From an uncultured Mailhella sp. (lineage in GTDB: Bacteria > Desulfobacterota > Desulfovibrionia > Desulfovibrionales > Desulfovibrionaceae), in NCBI RefSeq assembly GCF_963931295.1, contig NZ_OZ007001.1:186001-250000 (forward strand): 64,000 bases of DNA. Direction: 5' to 3'. The notes beneath the pieces were generated by a model, which was not told the DNA's origin, did no database searches, and saw only the letters and a list, made by a program, of their open reading frames with translations. Each line of letters starts with the position of its first letter. Position 1 is the stretch's first letter. Both the position numbers and the translations under genes were made by a program. Shown here one piece after another: positions 49,840 through 58,583 of this stretch.

Positions 49840-50607
49840 ATGCGTGAACTTACTCTTATTCTGAATACTGCGGAAAAGCGCGTCCAGTTCGCGCTGTGCG
49901 AAAACGGCGCTCTGCTCTGCGGGCAGAACTGGCTTGCACAGCGCGGCGGCACCGAACTGCTCGCCCCCGCCCTGCGCGAAGCCTGCTCCCGACTCGGCAC
50001 GGCCCCTGCGGCCATCCGCCGCATTGCCTGCGTGGCCGGCCCCGGCAACTTCACCGGCCTGCGCATCGGCCTCACCACCGCATCCGGCCTCGCCCGCGCC
50101 CTGAACGCCAAACAGGCCGGCCTCAACTACCTCCAGTGCCTCGCCGCTTCCGCTCCCGCCCTCCCCGGCGAAGAAGTCCTCGCCCTCACCAACGCCCGCA
50201 AGGGACTCGCCTACGTCGCCCGCTTCCGCGCCGATGAAAACGGCATTCCCCAGCCCGTCGACAACACCTTCCTCATGCCCATTCCCCCGCTGCCCCAGGG
50301 CATCGACCTCGGCTCCCCCGCCTTCGTCATCGGCAGCGCCCTCACCAGCAACCCCGAGTGTCTGCGCAGCGCCCTCCCCGCCGCACGACTCCTCATCAAT
50401 CAAACCGCCCCCTCCTTCGACGCCCTCGTCGCCCTGGAACAACACATCAACTGGGATACCCAGACCGACGCCGATATCCCCCCCCTCTACCTCCGCGACT
50501 GCGACGCCGTCGAAAACCTCGACGCCATCGCCCGCAGCCAGGGCCGTACCCCCGAAATCGCCCACCAGGAACTCCATCGCCTCACCCACGCCCCCCTCGC
50601 TGAGTGA
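49840..50607 (+). CDS. tsaB: tRNA N6-threonylcarbamoyladenosine complex protein TsaB
   Basis: Non-catalytic ASKHA partner of TsaD in t6A37 tRNA modification. 255 residues, starting on the base after the rseP stop. Motifs: LTLILNTAEKRVQFAL, CVAGPGNFTGLRIGL (usually GPGSFTGLR), and a variable C-terminal half. tsaD is not in the window. Confidence 0.9.
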   Translation: MRELTLILNTAEKRVQFALCENGALLCGQNWLAQRGGTELLAPALREACSRLGTAPAAIRRIACVAGPGNFTGLRIGLTTASGLARALNAKQAGLNYLQCLAASAPALPGEEVLALTNARKGLAYVARFRADENGIPQPVDNTFLMPIPPLPQGIDLGSPAFVIGSALTSNPECLRSALPAARLLINQTAPSFDALVALEQHINWDTQTDADIPPLYLRDCDAVENLDAIARSQGRTPEIAHQELHRLTHAPLAE

Positions 50608-50662
50608 AAGGAAAGGCAGAAAAGGCATCGGGGGAGATAATCTCCCCCGAACCCCCATAATT

Positions 50663-50702
50663 TGCGGGACGAACCCTGGCGGGTCCGTCCCGCAGATTTT
50701 TT
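50663..50702 (+). terminator. Intrinsic terminator after tsaB
   Basis: TGCGGGACG / CGTCCCGCA arms with a small inner ACCC..GGGT pairing, then GATTTTTT. Before it, at 50609-50660, lies AAAGGCAGAAAAGGCAT followed by a CGGGGGAGATAATCTCCCCCG hairpin, read in pieces; this matches the reversed end of the 294-bp repeat. Confidence 0.85.
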
Positions 50703-50821
50703 GGGGAACGGAGAAAATTTATCCCTCCGCAAAATCCCTACGACGTTCCCCCTCCATTCCATCACTGCGGCCCTTACCATTCCATCGTCTATTCCCCCAC
50801 CTTGCATCCTCTTCCTCAACA

Positions 50822-50935
50822 TCTGGAAATCCTTCCTTAATCACGACTGTCCGGCGCAGGCCGGACAGGAGTCGGCCACCGCAGGTGGGTCCGAAAGGAC
50901 ACACCTGCACTGAGGCAGCAGACCGAACCGCGCAC
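50822..50935 (+). repeat. Two-hairpin module, copy with GTCC-GAAA-GGAC arm
   Basis: Hairpin 1 at 50844-50874: CGACTGTCCGGC GCA GGCCGGACAGGAGTCG (arms pair through GTCCGGC/GCCGGAC). Hairpin 2 at 50881-50908: GCAGGTG, inner stem GTCC, loop GAAA, GGAC, then CACCTGC. The copies at 58.3 and 62.2 kb have GCGC-GACA-GCGC in the same place. Confidence 0.85.
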
Positions 50936-50979
50936 GCCAAGCACTCCCGAGCCTCGCAGCCTGCCCTGCCGGACATCGC

Positions 50980-51715
50980 TTCGGCAACTCTCCCTGCCCC
51001 TGAACTCCCGCCCTGCCGAACCGGCGAAGCCGGGAGGCAGAATCAGGGGGGGGCGCGGGGGGAATTATTTCTGACCTTGCAGACTTCCGAAAAACGCACA
51101 GCCCCGTTTGCACAAGACACACTGTACGGACTGCAAAACCTGCACGACGGCGGCTGCGTTAACGCCGGAAGTGAATTCCGGCTACGCTCCTGCCGTCGGC
51201 CGGGCTCCTGACGTCGCCCGGGGCCCCCGAGCGTTGAGAAGCGGCCTTCCGGCTGCCCCCCCTTCGCCCTTTGCCTCGGCCATAATCTTCCCGTTCACCC
51301 TGTCCTGCTGAAGCAGCGTTAGCTGCGAAGCAGAATCAGGGGGGTGCGGGGGGAATTATTTCTGACCTTGCAGACTTCCGAAAAGCGCACAGCCCCGTTT
51401 GCGCAAGACACACTGTACGGACTGCAAAACCTGCACGACGGCGGCTGCGTTTAACGCCGGAAGTGAATTCCGGCTACGCGCCTGCCGTCGGCCGGGCTCC
51501 TGACGTCGCCCGGGGCCCCCGAGCGTTGAGAAGCGGCCTTCCGGCTGCCCCCCCCTTCGCCCTTTGCCTCGGCCATAATCTTCCCGTTCACCCTGTCCTG
51601 CTGAAGCAGCGTTAGCTGCGAAGCAGAATCAGGGGGGTGCGGGGGGAATTATTTCCCCCGCATGCCTTTCCTGCCTTTCCTGCCTTTCCTGCCTTTTCTG
51701 CCTTTCTGAAAAAAT
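50980..51715 (+). repeat. Array of the 294-bp repeat: one partial and two full units
   Basis: A 3' fragment of a unit (about 50980-51104), then full units starting CGTTTGCACAAGACACAC at 51105 and CGTTTGCGCAAGACACAC at 51396 (291 bases apart). Their nested hairpin is the variant CTGCTGAAGCAGCGTTAGC/TGCGAAGCAG (51305-51333 and 51598-51626). The array ends in TTTCCCCCGCATGCC and a short CCTTTCCTG tract. It fills the tsaB-macA spacer. Confidence 0.9.
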
Positions 51716-51821
51716 GTTTCTGTGTGTTACAGTGTTATGGGTTGAAAACACAGGGGATTTGGCAGAGGGCCGGGGCGGCGCTGCGGGGCTGGAGCAGCCG
51801 GGCGGGGCGGGTGCAATGATT

Positions 51822-51836
51822 TGAAACAAAGTTTCA
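51822..51836. promoter_or_regulatory. TGAAAC-AAA-GTTTCA dyad before macA
   Basis: Inverted repeat about 90 bases before the macA start, in an AT-rich patch between the repeat array and the gene. Shares TTGAAACAAAG with the stretch at 35569-35579. Possible operator. Confidence 0.3.
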
Positions 51837-51923
51837 TTTACCAGCGGCGCATTTTTTGTTTATATCCTTTTTTGCGGAGTGGTTCCGTCATTTCATGTTG
51901 AACATTGCAAAGTGAGCCTTTCC

Positions 51924-53144
51924 ATGAACAAAAAGCTCCTCATTCCTGTTATTCTGATTGCGCTTGCGGGCGTCGGCGGCTACTGGTGGCACATGCAGCG
52001 CAGCAATGCCTCGCAGATTCACTATCTTACGGAAACCGTCGTGCGGGGCAGCATTCGCAAGACGGTCAACGCCACGGGCGAGGTGGACGCCGTGCAGCTG
52101 GTCACGGTAGGTTCGCAGGCTTCGGGCAAGATCATGGAGCTGAACGCGGTGATCGGTCAGAAGGTGAAGGAAGGCGAGCTTATTGCGCAGATTGATCCCA
52201 CCACGCGGCAGAACGATCTCGACACCGCCCGCGCTTTGCTCAAGACGTATCAGGCGCAGCTTGAGTCGCGCAAGATTGCGCTCAAGGTGGCGCAGACGCA
52301 GTACGACCGCGAAGTGAAGCTGAGAAAAAGCGATTCCACCTCGCGCGCCAATCTGGAAGACGCCGAAAACACGCTGGCCGCCGCCCGCGCGAGCGTCACG
52401 GAAATGGAATCGCAGATTCTGCAGCAGGAAATTGCCGTGAACACGGCGGAAACGAATCTCGGCTACACCAAGATCGTGGCTCCGCTCGACGGCGTGATCG
52501 TGTCCGTGCCCGTGAAGGCCGGTCAGACCGTCAACGCCAATCAGACCACCCCCACCATTGCCGAAATCGCCGATCTCACCGACATGGAAATCAAAATCGA
52601 GGTCTCGGAAGGCGACATTCCTTTTATTCAGAAAGGCATGAAGGTGCGCTACACTCTGCTCGGCGCGCCCGACAAGGTATATACCACCACCATTTCCTCC
52701 ATTGATCCGGGCGACACCACGCTTTCCGACGCCACGTCGTCCTCGTCGGGAGCGTCATCCTCGAGTTCGTCGAGCTCGTCGAGTTCGTCGTCGAGTTCCG
52801 CGGTGTACTACTACGCCAAGGCCCGCGTGCCCAATCCCGACGGCGTGCTCCGCCTCAGCATGACCACCCAGAACGTCATTGAAATCGCCTCCGCCGACAA
52901 CGTGCTTCTCGTGCCCAGTCTGGTGCTCGAAAACGACGGCCGCGGCAATTATTCCGTGCGCGTGCTCGGCAAGAACAACAAGGTGGAAGTGCGCAAGGTG
53001 GAAATCGGCCTCACCAACAACGTGATGACCGAAATCAAATCCGGCCTCAGCGAGGGAGAGTCCGTCATCGCCACGCAGATGTCGAGCTCCGAAATTCAGG
53101 ACAGTCTTGCCAATCCCCGCAGCAACCGCAGGCCGCCCCGCTGA
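51924..53144 (+). CDS. macA: MacA-like periplasmic adaptor (membrane fusion protein)
   Basis: Links the MacB ATPase-permease to an outer-membrane channel. 406 residues from ATG 51924; an N-terminal helix (KLLIPVILIALAGVGGYWW) anchors it. Seen: barrel-sandwich half VGSQASGKIMELNAVIGQKV, a long alpha-hairpin (about 95-180), second half YTKIVAPLDGVIVSVPV, then the beta-barrel and C-terminal domains. A run of about 20 residues, nearly all serine (around 271-293), interrupts the beta-barrel; E. coli MacA (371) has no such run. Confidence 0.92.
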   Translation: MNKKLLIPVILIALAGVGGYWWHMQRSNASQIHYLTETVVRGSIRKTVNATGEVDAVQLVTVGSQASGKIMELNAVIGQKVKEGELIAQIDPTTRQNDLDTARALLKTYQAQLESRKIALKVAQTQYDREVKLRKSDSTSRANLEDAENTLAAARASVTEMESQILQQEIAVNTAETNLGYTKIVAPLDGVIVSVPVKAGQTVNANQTTPTIAEIADLTDMEIKIEVSEGDIPFIQKGMKVRYTLLGAPDKVYTTTISSIDPGDTTLSDATSSSSGASSSSSSSSSSSSSSSAVYYYAKARVPNPDGVLRLSMTTQNVIEIASADNVLLVPSLVLENDGRGNYSVRVLGKNNKVEVRKVEIGLTNNVMTEIKSGLSEGESVIATQMSSSEIQDSLANPRSNRRPPR

Positions 53145-53456
53145 TGCAGGGCCAGGCGGGAGCGCCGACGCCAGGCTGCGACATCCGCAAGGCGCCCGCT
53201 CCCGTTGATGCGCCGCCCCGCCTGAACCGAAGCTGACGCGCCGCCGGGCTCAAAGATGCGGCGCGACATGCCCGAGGCTCCGGAATCATCGCCCCGCACG
53301 ACGCCCGGCACGAAGGCCGGGGGCAAGCGCTCCGAACTTCCGCTCCGGGAGGCCGGGGCCCGACGCCCCCTTCCGGCAGCCCCGGAGAATCCCCGCACGG
53401 CGCGCAAAAACGGCGCAGAGCAAAAAGCCCCGCTTTCCCCGAACAGAGGAACTTTC
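53145..53456 (+). other. Spacer between macA and macB
   Basis: 312 bases. The macB frame is open through most of it, but it has no start with a ribosome site before 53457 and its composition (Arg/Pro/Ala) is unlike the protein. CAGAGGA at 53444-53450 serves ATG 53457. Nothing else seen. Confidence 0.45.
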
Positions 53457-55400
53457 ATGGTCACTCTCGAAGTACGCAATATCGGCAAGCACTACGGCAG
53501 CGGCGAAAGCCGCGTCCAGGTGCTGAAAAACGTCAGCCTGAGCATCGAACGCGGCGATTTCGTCGCCATCATCGGACAGTCCGGATCGGGCAAGTCCACG
53601 CTCATGAACATTCTCGGCTGTCTCGACACCCCTTCCGAAGGCGACTACTTCGTGGACGGCGTGTCCACGCGCGGCCTTTCCCCCGACGCTCTGGCCAAAC
53701 TGCGCGGCGAAAAATTCGGCTTCATCTTCCAGCGCTACAACCTGCTCGCCAGTCTGAGCGCTCAGGAAAACGTGGCCCTCCCCGCCGTGTACGCCGGCAT
53801 GGACGGACAGCAGCGCAACGCCCGCGCCCATGAGCTTCTGGTCAAGCTCGGCCTCGACGGCAAAACCAGAAACAAGCCCAACGAACTTTCCGGCGGTCAG
53901 CAGCAGCGCGTTTCCATCGCCCGCGCCATGATGAACGGCGGCGACATCATCCTTGCCGACGAACCCACCGGCGCGCTCGATTCCAAAAGCGGCGAAAACG
54001 TCATGGCCCTGCTCATGCAGCTCAACGCCGAAGGCCATACCCTCATTCTCGTCACCCACGACAGGCACATCGCCGAATACGCCAACCGCATCATCGAAAT
54101 CAAGGACGGCGAAGTTATCAGCGATCAGCGGAAAAAGCCCATCGCCAACGCAGAGGGCGCAAAGCCCGCCGCCGCGCCCGCCGCTTCCTGGAAATATCTG
54201 CGCGATCAGCTCGCCGAAGCCTTCCGCATGTCGGTGCAGGCCATACTCGCCCACAAAATGCGTTCGCTGCTCACCATGCTCGGCATCATCATAGGCATTG
54301 CCTCGGTGGTCTCCGTGGTCGCCCTCGGCCGCGGCTCTCAGGAAAAAATTCTGGCGGGCATCAACGCCATGGGCACCAACACCATCGACATCATGCCCGG
54401 CCGCAGCTTCGGCGACAGAAACTCCGCCCGCTACACCACCCTCACCGTGGACGACTCCGACGTGCTCGCCGAACAAAGCTACATTGCGAGCGCCACCCCC
54501 TCCGCCAGTTCCAGCGGCAGCTTCGTGTACCGCAACCTCTCCGCCAACGGCTCCCTGAGCGGCGTGGGCGAACAGTACTTCAGCGTGAAGGGACTCGAAC
54601 TCGCCCGCGGCAGACTCATCAACCGCGCCGACATCGACGAGGCCCGCGCCGTCGCCGTGCTCGACGACAACACCGTGCAGGAACTCTTTCCCAACGGCGA
54701 AGATCCCATCGGGGCCGTCATCCTGTTCAACAAGCATCCCTTCGAGGTGGTGGGCGTCACCAAAAAGCCCAACGCCACCTTCGGCCCCCGCAGCAACCTC
54801 ACCGTCTGGACGCCCTACACCGCCTACATGGCCCGCGTGTCCGGCAGCCGCACCATTTCTTCCATCACGGTGAAAATCGCCGACGGCGTCTCCGCCCAGA
54901 TCGCCGAAAAGGAACTCACCCGCCTGCTCACCTCGCGTCACCGCGGCGTCACCGACTTTTTCACCATGAACACCGACAGCATCCGGCAAACCATGGAAAG
55001 CACCACGACCACCATGCGCCTGCTCATTTCCTGCATCGCCTTCATCTCCCTGCTCGTGGGCGGCATCGGCGTGATGAACATCATGCTCGTTTCCGTCACC
55101 GAACGCACCAGAGAAATCGGCGTGCGCATGGCCATCGGCGCACGGCAGTTCAACGTGCTCCAGCAGTTCCTCATCGAAGCCGTGCTCATCTGCGTCATCG
55201 GCGGCGTCACGGGCGTGCTGCTCTCCGCAGGCATCGTTCTGCTGTTCAACTCCTTCATCTCGGACTTCCCCATGTCGTTCTCGTCGGGGTCCATCGTGCT
55301 GGCCATCACCTGTTCCACCTTCATCGGCATTATTTTCGGCTACATGCCCGCCCGCCGCGCCGCCACGCTCAATCCCGTGGACGCGCTCGCCCAGGAGTGA
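53457..55400 (+). CDS. macB: MacB-like ABC ATPase-permease
   Basis: Fused ATPase and permease that drives export of substrates from the periplasm through MacA and an outer-membrane channel. 647 residues, as in E. coli (648). N-terminal ATPase: Walker A GQSGSGKST, signature LSGGQQQRVSIARAM, Walker B ILADEPTGALD, His in VTHDRHIAEY. Then a helix (about 265-290), a large periplasmic domain, and three C-terminal helices with MNIMLVSVTERTREIGVRMA and PARRAATLNPVDAL. Confidence 0.95.
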   Translation: MVTLEVRNIGKHYGSGESRVQVLKNVSLSIERGDFVAIIGQSGSGKSTLMNILGCLDTPSEGDYFVDGVSTRGLSPDALAKLRGEKFGFIFQRYNLLASLSAQENVALPAVYAGMDGQQRNARAHELLVKLGLDGKTRNKPNELSGGQQQRVSIARAMMNGGDIILADEPTGALDSKSGENVMALLMQLNAEGHTLILVTHDRHIAEYANRIIEIKDGEVISDQRKKPIANAEGAKPAAAPAASWKYLRDQLAEAFRMSVQAILAHKMRSLLTMLGIIIGIASVVSVVALGRGSQEKILAGINAMGTNTIDIMPGRSFGDRNSARYTTLTVDDSDVLAEQSYIASATPSASSSGSFVYRNLSANGSLSGVGEQYFSVKGLELARGRLINRADIDEARAVAVLDDNTVQELFPNGEDPIGAVILFNKHPFEVVGVTKKPNATFGPRSNLTVWTPYTAYMARVSGSRTISSITVKIADGVSAQIAEKELTRLLTSRHRGVTDFFTMNTDSIRQTMESTTTTMRLLISCIAFISLLVGGIGVMNIMLVSVTERTREIGVRMAIGARQFNVLQQFLIEAVLICVIGGVTGVLLSAGIVLLFNSFISDFPMSFSSGSIVLAITCSTFIGIIFGYMPARRAATLNPVDALAQE

Positions 55401-55404
55401 TTCC

Positions 55405-56757
55405 ATGAAACACACCGCTCTTTTGTGCGCCGCCCTGCTTCTTCTTTCCGGCTGCGCCACCCGCGACGCTCAGATTCCCGACGAAGGCATCCTGTCCGAA
55501 GCCCAGATGCAGCAGCACTACCAGATCGACCGCCAATGGTGGACGCAGTACAACGATCCCTCCCTCAACAAGCTCGTGGACATGGCCCTCGAACGCAACA
55601 TTGATCTCGCCCGCAGCGCCATCACCGTGAACCGCGCCCTGTATCAGGCCCGTCAGCTCGGCGCCGAGCTCGTGCCCTGGTTCTCCGGCTCCGGCGACGC
55701 CGGTTCCCGCACCGCGCTCGACAGCGGTCATGCCACGCGCAGCTTCGACGCCTCGTTCGGCCTCTCCTACGAACTCGATCTGTGGGGCCGCCTGCGCGAC
55801 GCCGCTTCGGCGCAGTCCTGGGAATTCCACGCCACCGAACAGGACAGGGAAGCCACAAAGCTCGCCCTCGTCAACAGCGTGGTGAACACCTGGTACAGCA
55901 TGGCCTACACCTCGCGCGCGCTGGAACTCAGCCGCCAGAGCCTCGCCTACTACGAACAGCTCCTCACCATCATGCGGAACAAGTTCCAGGCCGGTCAGAC
56001 CGACGGCCTTGATCCCGCCCAGACCGAACAAAGCCTGCTCGCCCAGAAAACCACCGTGCTCACGCTGGAAGAACAGCTCCGCGAAGAGCGGCAGACCCTG
56101 CGCGATCTGCTCAACCTGCGCCCGCAGGAAGAACTGAACCTGCCCCTGCCCGATCTGCTCGCGGTCAACGTGCCTGCCGTGGATCTCAACGTGCCTATCG
56201 AAGCGCTCGGCGCACGGCCCGACGTGAACGCCGCCAGCTTCCGCCTGCTCTCCGCGTTCCGGAATCAGCGCGCCGCCCGCGCCGATCTCTTTCCCACCGT
56301 CAGCATCGGCGGAACCCTGGGAGCCACGGCGACTTCGGCTTCCGATCTGTTCAGTTCCTCGTTCCTCAGCGGACTTGTCAACTTCACGCTGCCCTTCCTC
56401 GACTGGAATCGTGTAAAATGGAACGTGAAAATCGCCGAGGCCGACTACGAAGACGCAAAGCTCGCCTTCACCAAGAGCGTGACCACTGCCCTCAATGAGG
56501 TGTCGCTCTACTACAGTGCCCTGGGCAATGCTGAACAACAGTTTGAAAACATTAAGAAAAAATATGACGCCGATCTGCGAGTGGAAGCGTACCGCAAAGC
56601 ACGATACGATCAGGGAGCCGACGAACTCAAGGACTGGCTTGAAGCGCTGAAGGCCTGCAACGACTCCCGACTCTCCGTTCTGGAGCGCAAATACGGCGTT
56701 ATTTCCGCCTCAAACGCCATCTGGCAGGCCATGGGAGGACGAATTTTGTCCCGATAA
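55405..56757 (+). CDS. TolC/NodT-family outer-membrane lipoprotein
   Basis: Outer-membrane channel for the adjacent MacAB pump. 450 residues, 4 bases after macB. Lipobox LLLLSGCATRD places the acylated cysteine at about residue 17. Two outer-membrane-factor repeats of long coiled coils; motifs WWTQYNDPSLNKLVDMALERN (in parts), SYELDLWGRLRD, and ALGARPDVNAASFRL. NodT-type lipoproteins, unlike TolC itself, are anchored by lipid. No terminator follows; a 123-base spacer leads to the next gene. Confidence 0.93.
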   Translation: MKHTALLCAALLLLSGCATRDAQIPDEGILSEAQMQQHYQIDRQWWTQYNDPSLNKLVDMALERNIDLARSAITVNRALYQARQLGAELVPWFSGSGDAGSRTALDSGHATRSFDASFGLSYELDLWGRLRDAASAQSWEFHATEQDREATKLALVNSVVNTWYSMAYTSRALELSRQSLAYYEQLLTIMRNKFQAGQTDGLDPAQTEQSLLAQKTTVLTLEEQLREERQTLRDLLNLRPQEELNLPLPDLLAVNVPAVDLNVPIEALGARPDVNAASFRLLSAFRNQRAARADLFPTVSIGGTLGATATSASDLFSSSFLSGLVNFTLPFLDWNRVKWNVKIAEADYEDAKLAFTKSVTTALNEVSLYYSALGNAEQQFENIKKKYDADLRVEAYRKARYDQGADELKDWLEALKACNDSRLSVLERKYGVISASNAIWQAMGGRILSR

Positions 56758-56880
56758 AGAAATTCTTCATGAGATTGACCTTTCTCTTTTTTCAGCAGAG
56801 AATCGCCCCATCTGTTCCTATGTCAGGTGAGGCGCTTCTTTCCGTCCATGCTGAGATATTGAGATATAAGGAAATTGCCC

Positions 56881-57651
56881 ATGAGTACCTTCCGTAATCT
56901 TTCCTATGCGCTGTTCTTCCTCTCCCTGCTGTCGCTCGCGATGATCTTTCCTTTCTCCCGTGCGACCTACGGCATGACCACGTTCACCTTCCTCGGCGTG
57001 TTCGTGGCCGTGTTCTCCGTCAGCCTGGTCGCCCTCATCGCCTCGCTCACCATGTATTTCCATTCCAAGAACACGGCCATCACCGTGCTCAAGCGCCGCG
57101 GCGGCCGCGTGTACGCCGAACTGCTGCATCACAAGATTCTGCTCATCAGCGCCATCGACGGCGACAAGCATGTTTCCGACTGGGATCACTACCTCTATAA
57201 TCCCGACGAGTTCCCCCGCATCAAGAAGTTCCTCGGCGAGGAATACTTCCTCCTGCTCTCCTGCGATTCCTTCTTCTGCAACTCCGAAGCCGCCGCAGCC
57301 TACAACGCCTTCAAAACCCTCCACGACGACTTCGCCACCTTCATCCGCTCCGTGTCCTACGACCGCATCGAATGCGCGAAATTCAAAAAGCTCTACCTGC
57401 TCAAAACCGGCCACGAAATGACTTCCCATACCCCGGTCGAAGAGTTCCACAGCGAACAGTTCAGCGAAGCCTATGAAGCCCTGCTCGCCGCTAATGAACA
57501 GGCCCTCAATACCGTCGAAGGCCTCCTTACCAAAATCGAAAACTTTGAACTCAAACTCGACAAATTCTATACCGCCGGCATCTCCTGGACCACTACTAAA
57601 AAAAGCCTGAACGCACGTTACCAGGTCTGGCTCCACGCCACAGAAGTGTAA
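56881..57651 (+). CDS. Unknown membrane protein with two N-terminal helices
   Basis: 256 residues from ATG 56881 (AAGGAA 8-13 bases upstream; an in-frame TTG at 56875 lies too close). Two helices (about 6-26 and 33-58) are followed by a ~195-residue soluble domain, charged and aromatic, with LYNPDEFPRIKKFLGEEYF, SYDRIECAKFKKLYLLKTG and a helical C-terminal part (about 190-245, Glu/Leu-rich, coiled-coil-like). Not recognised. It follows the export operon by 123 bases and ends at two hairpin elements. Confidence 0.75.
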   Translation: MSTFRNLSYALFFLSLLSLAMIFPFSRATYGMTTFTFLGVFVAVFSVSLVALIASLTMYFHSKNTAITVLKRRGGRVYAELLHHKILLISAIDGDKHVSDWDHYLYNPDEFPRIKKFLGEEYFLLLSCDSFFCNSEAAAAYNAFKTLHDDFATFIRSVSYDRIECAKFKKLYLLKTGHEMTSHTPVEEFHSEQFSEAYEALLAANEQALNTVEGLLTKIENFELKLDKFYTAGISWTTTKKSLNARYQVWLHATEV

Positions 57652-57652
57652 G

Positions 57653-57855
57653 CAAGAGAGAGAGGGAAGAGAGTTTGCGGGGGAAGGAGAAAACCCTTTT
57701 GTAAAAGGGCTTTTCTCCTTTCCCCGCACCCCTATCCTCTTTCCTAAAACTTTTATTATTTCAGGCTGATCTCTCTCTTTTCAAGGGCACACGGCGAAGA
57801 TTTCTTCACTGTGCTGCCCTTTTTTGTGCCTGAGCGGCGCACACGATATCGCAGA
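57653..57855 (+). repeat. Post-stop hairpin element, copy 4, with terminator tail
   Basis: Starts 2 bases after the stop with a GA run. Hairpin 57677-57727: GCGGGGGAAGGAGAAAA / TTTTCTCCTTTCCCCGC. Tail module CTTTTATTATTTCAGGCTGATCTC.. (read from 57750) includes the terminator listed at 57785. Confidence 0.9.
57785..57825 (+). terminator. Terminator within the repeat tail module
   Basis: GGGCACAC..GAAGA / TCTTC..GTGCTGCCC stem followed by TTTTTT. Copies at 58036 (right arm degraded), 61713 (GGGCG/CGCCC pair-preserving change) and 61898. Confidence 0.75.
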
Positions 57856-57912
57856 GAGCAAACGTTCTCCCAGCGCTTCAATACTCGGCACTGAGATTTT
57901 CGGGGGCGTCGA

Positions 57913-58545
57913 GATGATAAAGAGTTGGCGGGGAAAGGGGAAAACCCTTTTGAAAAAGGGCTTTTCCCCTTTCCCCGCACCCCTATCCTCTTTCCTAAAA
58001 CTTTTATTATTTCAGGCTGATCTCTCTCTTTTCAAGGGCACACGGCGAAACTTTCTTCACTATGCTGCTTTTTTTGTGCCTGAGCGGCGCACACGTTACC
58101 GCAAAGCGCAAGACCTCCCCGCCGCTTCAACAACCGTCATCGAAGTTTACCGTCGGCCGGGGGGCCTGATGTCGTCCGAGACCCCAGAGCGTGGAAAAGC
58201 AGCCTTCCGGCCTGCTTTTGCAGCCCGGCCCTCGGTGATCCCTCCAAAATATCCGGAAATCTCTTCCTTACTCACGACTGTCCGACTTTTGTCGGACAGG
58301 AGTCGGCCACCGCAGGTGGGCGCGACAGCGCACACCTGCACTGCGTCCGCAGACCGAACAGCGCCCCGCAGCCTCGCAACCGCTGCCGTTTCCCCTCTCC
58401 CGCGAGTCTTCGGCTACGCGCCCTGCTCCCGCGCTCCCGCCCCGCCGAACGGCAACACCGTCGGCGGAATCAGGGGGGCCCGGGGGGGGAATTATTTCCC
58501 CCGGCGGGGGCCGGGGCAGAGCCCCGCTGCTCCGGCTAGTCCACC
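57913..58545 (+). repeat. Composite repeat block, copy A
   Basis: About 630 bases in fixed order: hairpin element copy 5 (57928-57978, arms GCGGGGAAAGGGGAAAA / TTTTCCCCTTTCCCCGC), tail module, a piece of the 294-bp unit (GTCGGCCGG..GCCTTCCGGC), two-hairpin module (58275-58305 and 58312-58339), nested hairpin 58442-58467, and the G-run/AATTATTT end. The block at 61775-62400 has the same order and closely matching sequence. It fills the spacer between two convergent genes. Confidence 0.88.
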
Positions 58546-58583
58546 TTCCTATCCTTCTCCGATGCTCCGGTCTGTCCGTCTTC

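Noticed and set aside
49840..50607. tsaB considered as degenerate because of GPGNFTG instead of GPGSFTG
   Set aside because: TsaB is non-catalytic and the rest of the motif and length are normal.
51305..51333. GCAGCGTTAGCTGC hairpin considered as an integron attC site
   Set aside because: GTTAGC is only one of three hairpin variants; no integrase and no cassette-like genes.
52735..52802. Polyserine tract in macA considered as a frameshift
   Set aside because: The frame and MacA-type sequence continue correctly on both sides.
53256..53456. N-terminal extension of macB
   Set aside because: Open frame only; MacB begins normally at 53457 with a ribosome site and matches the family length.
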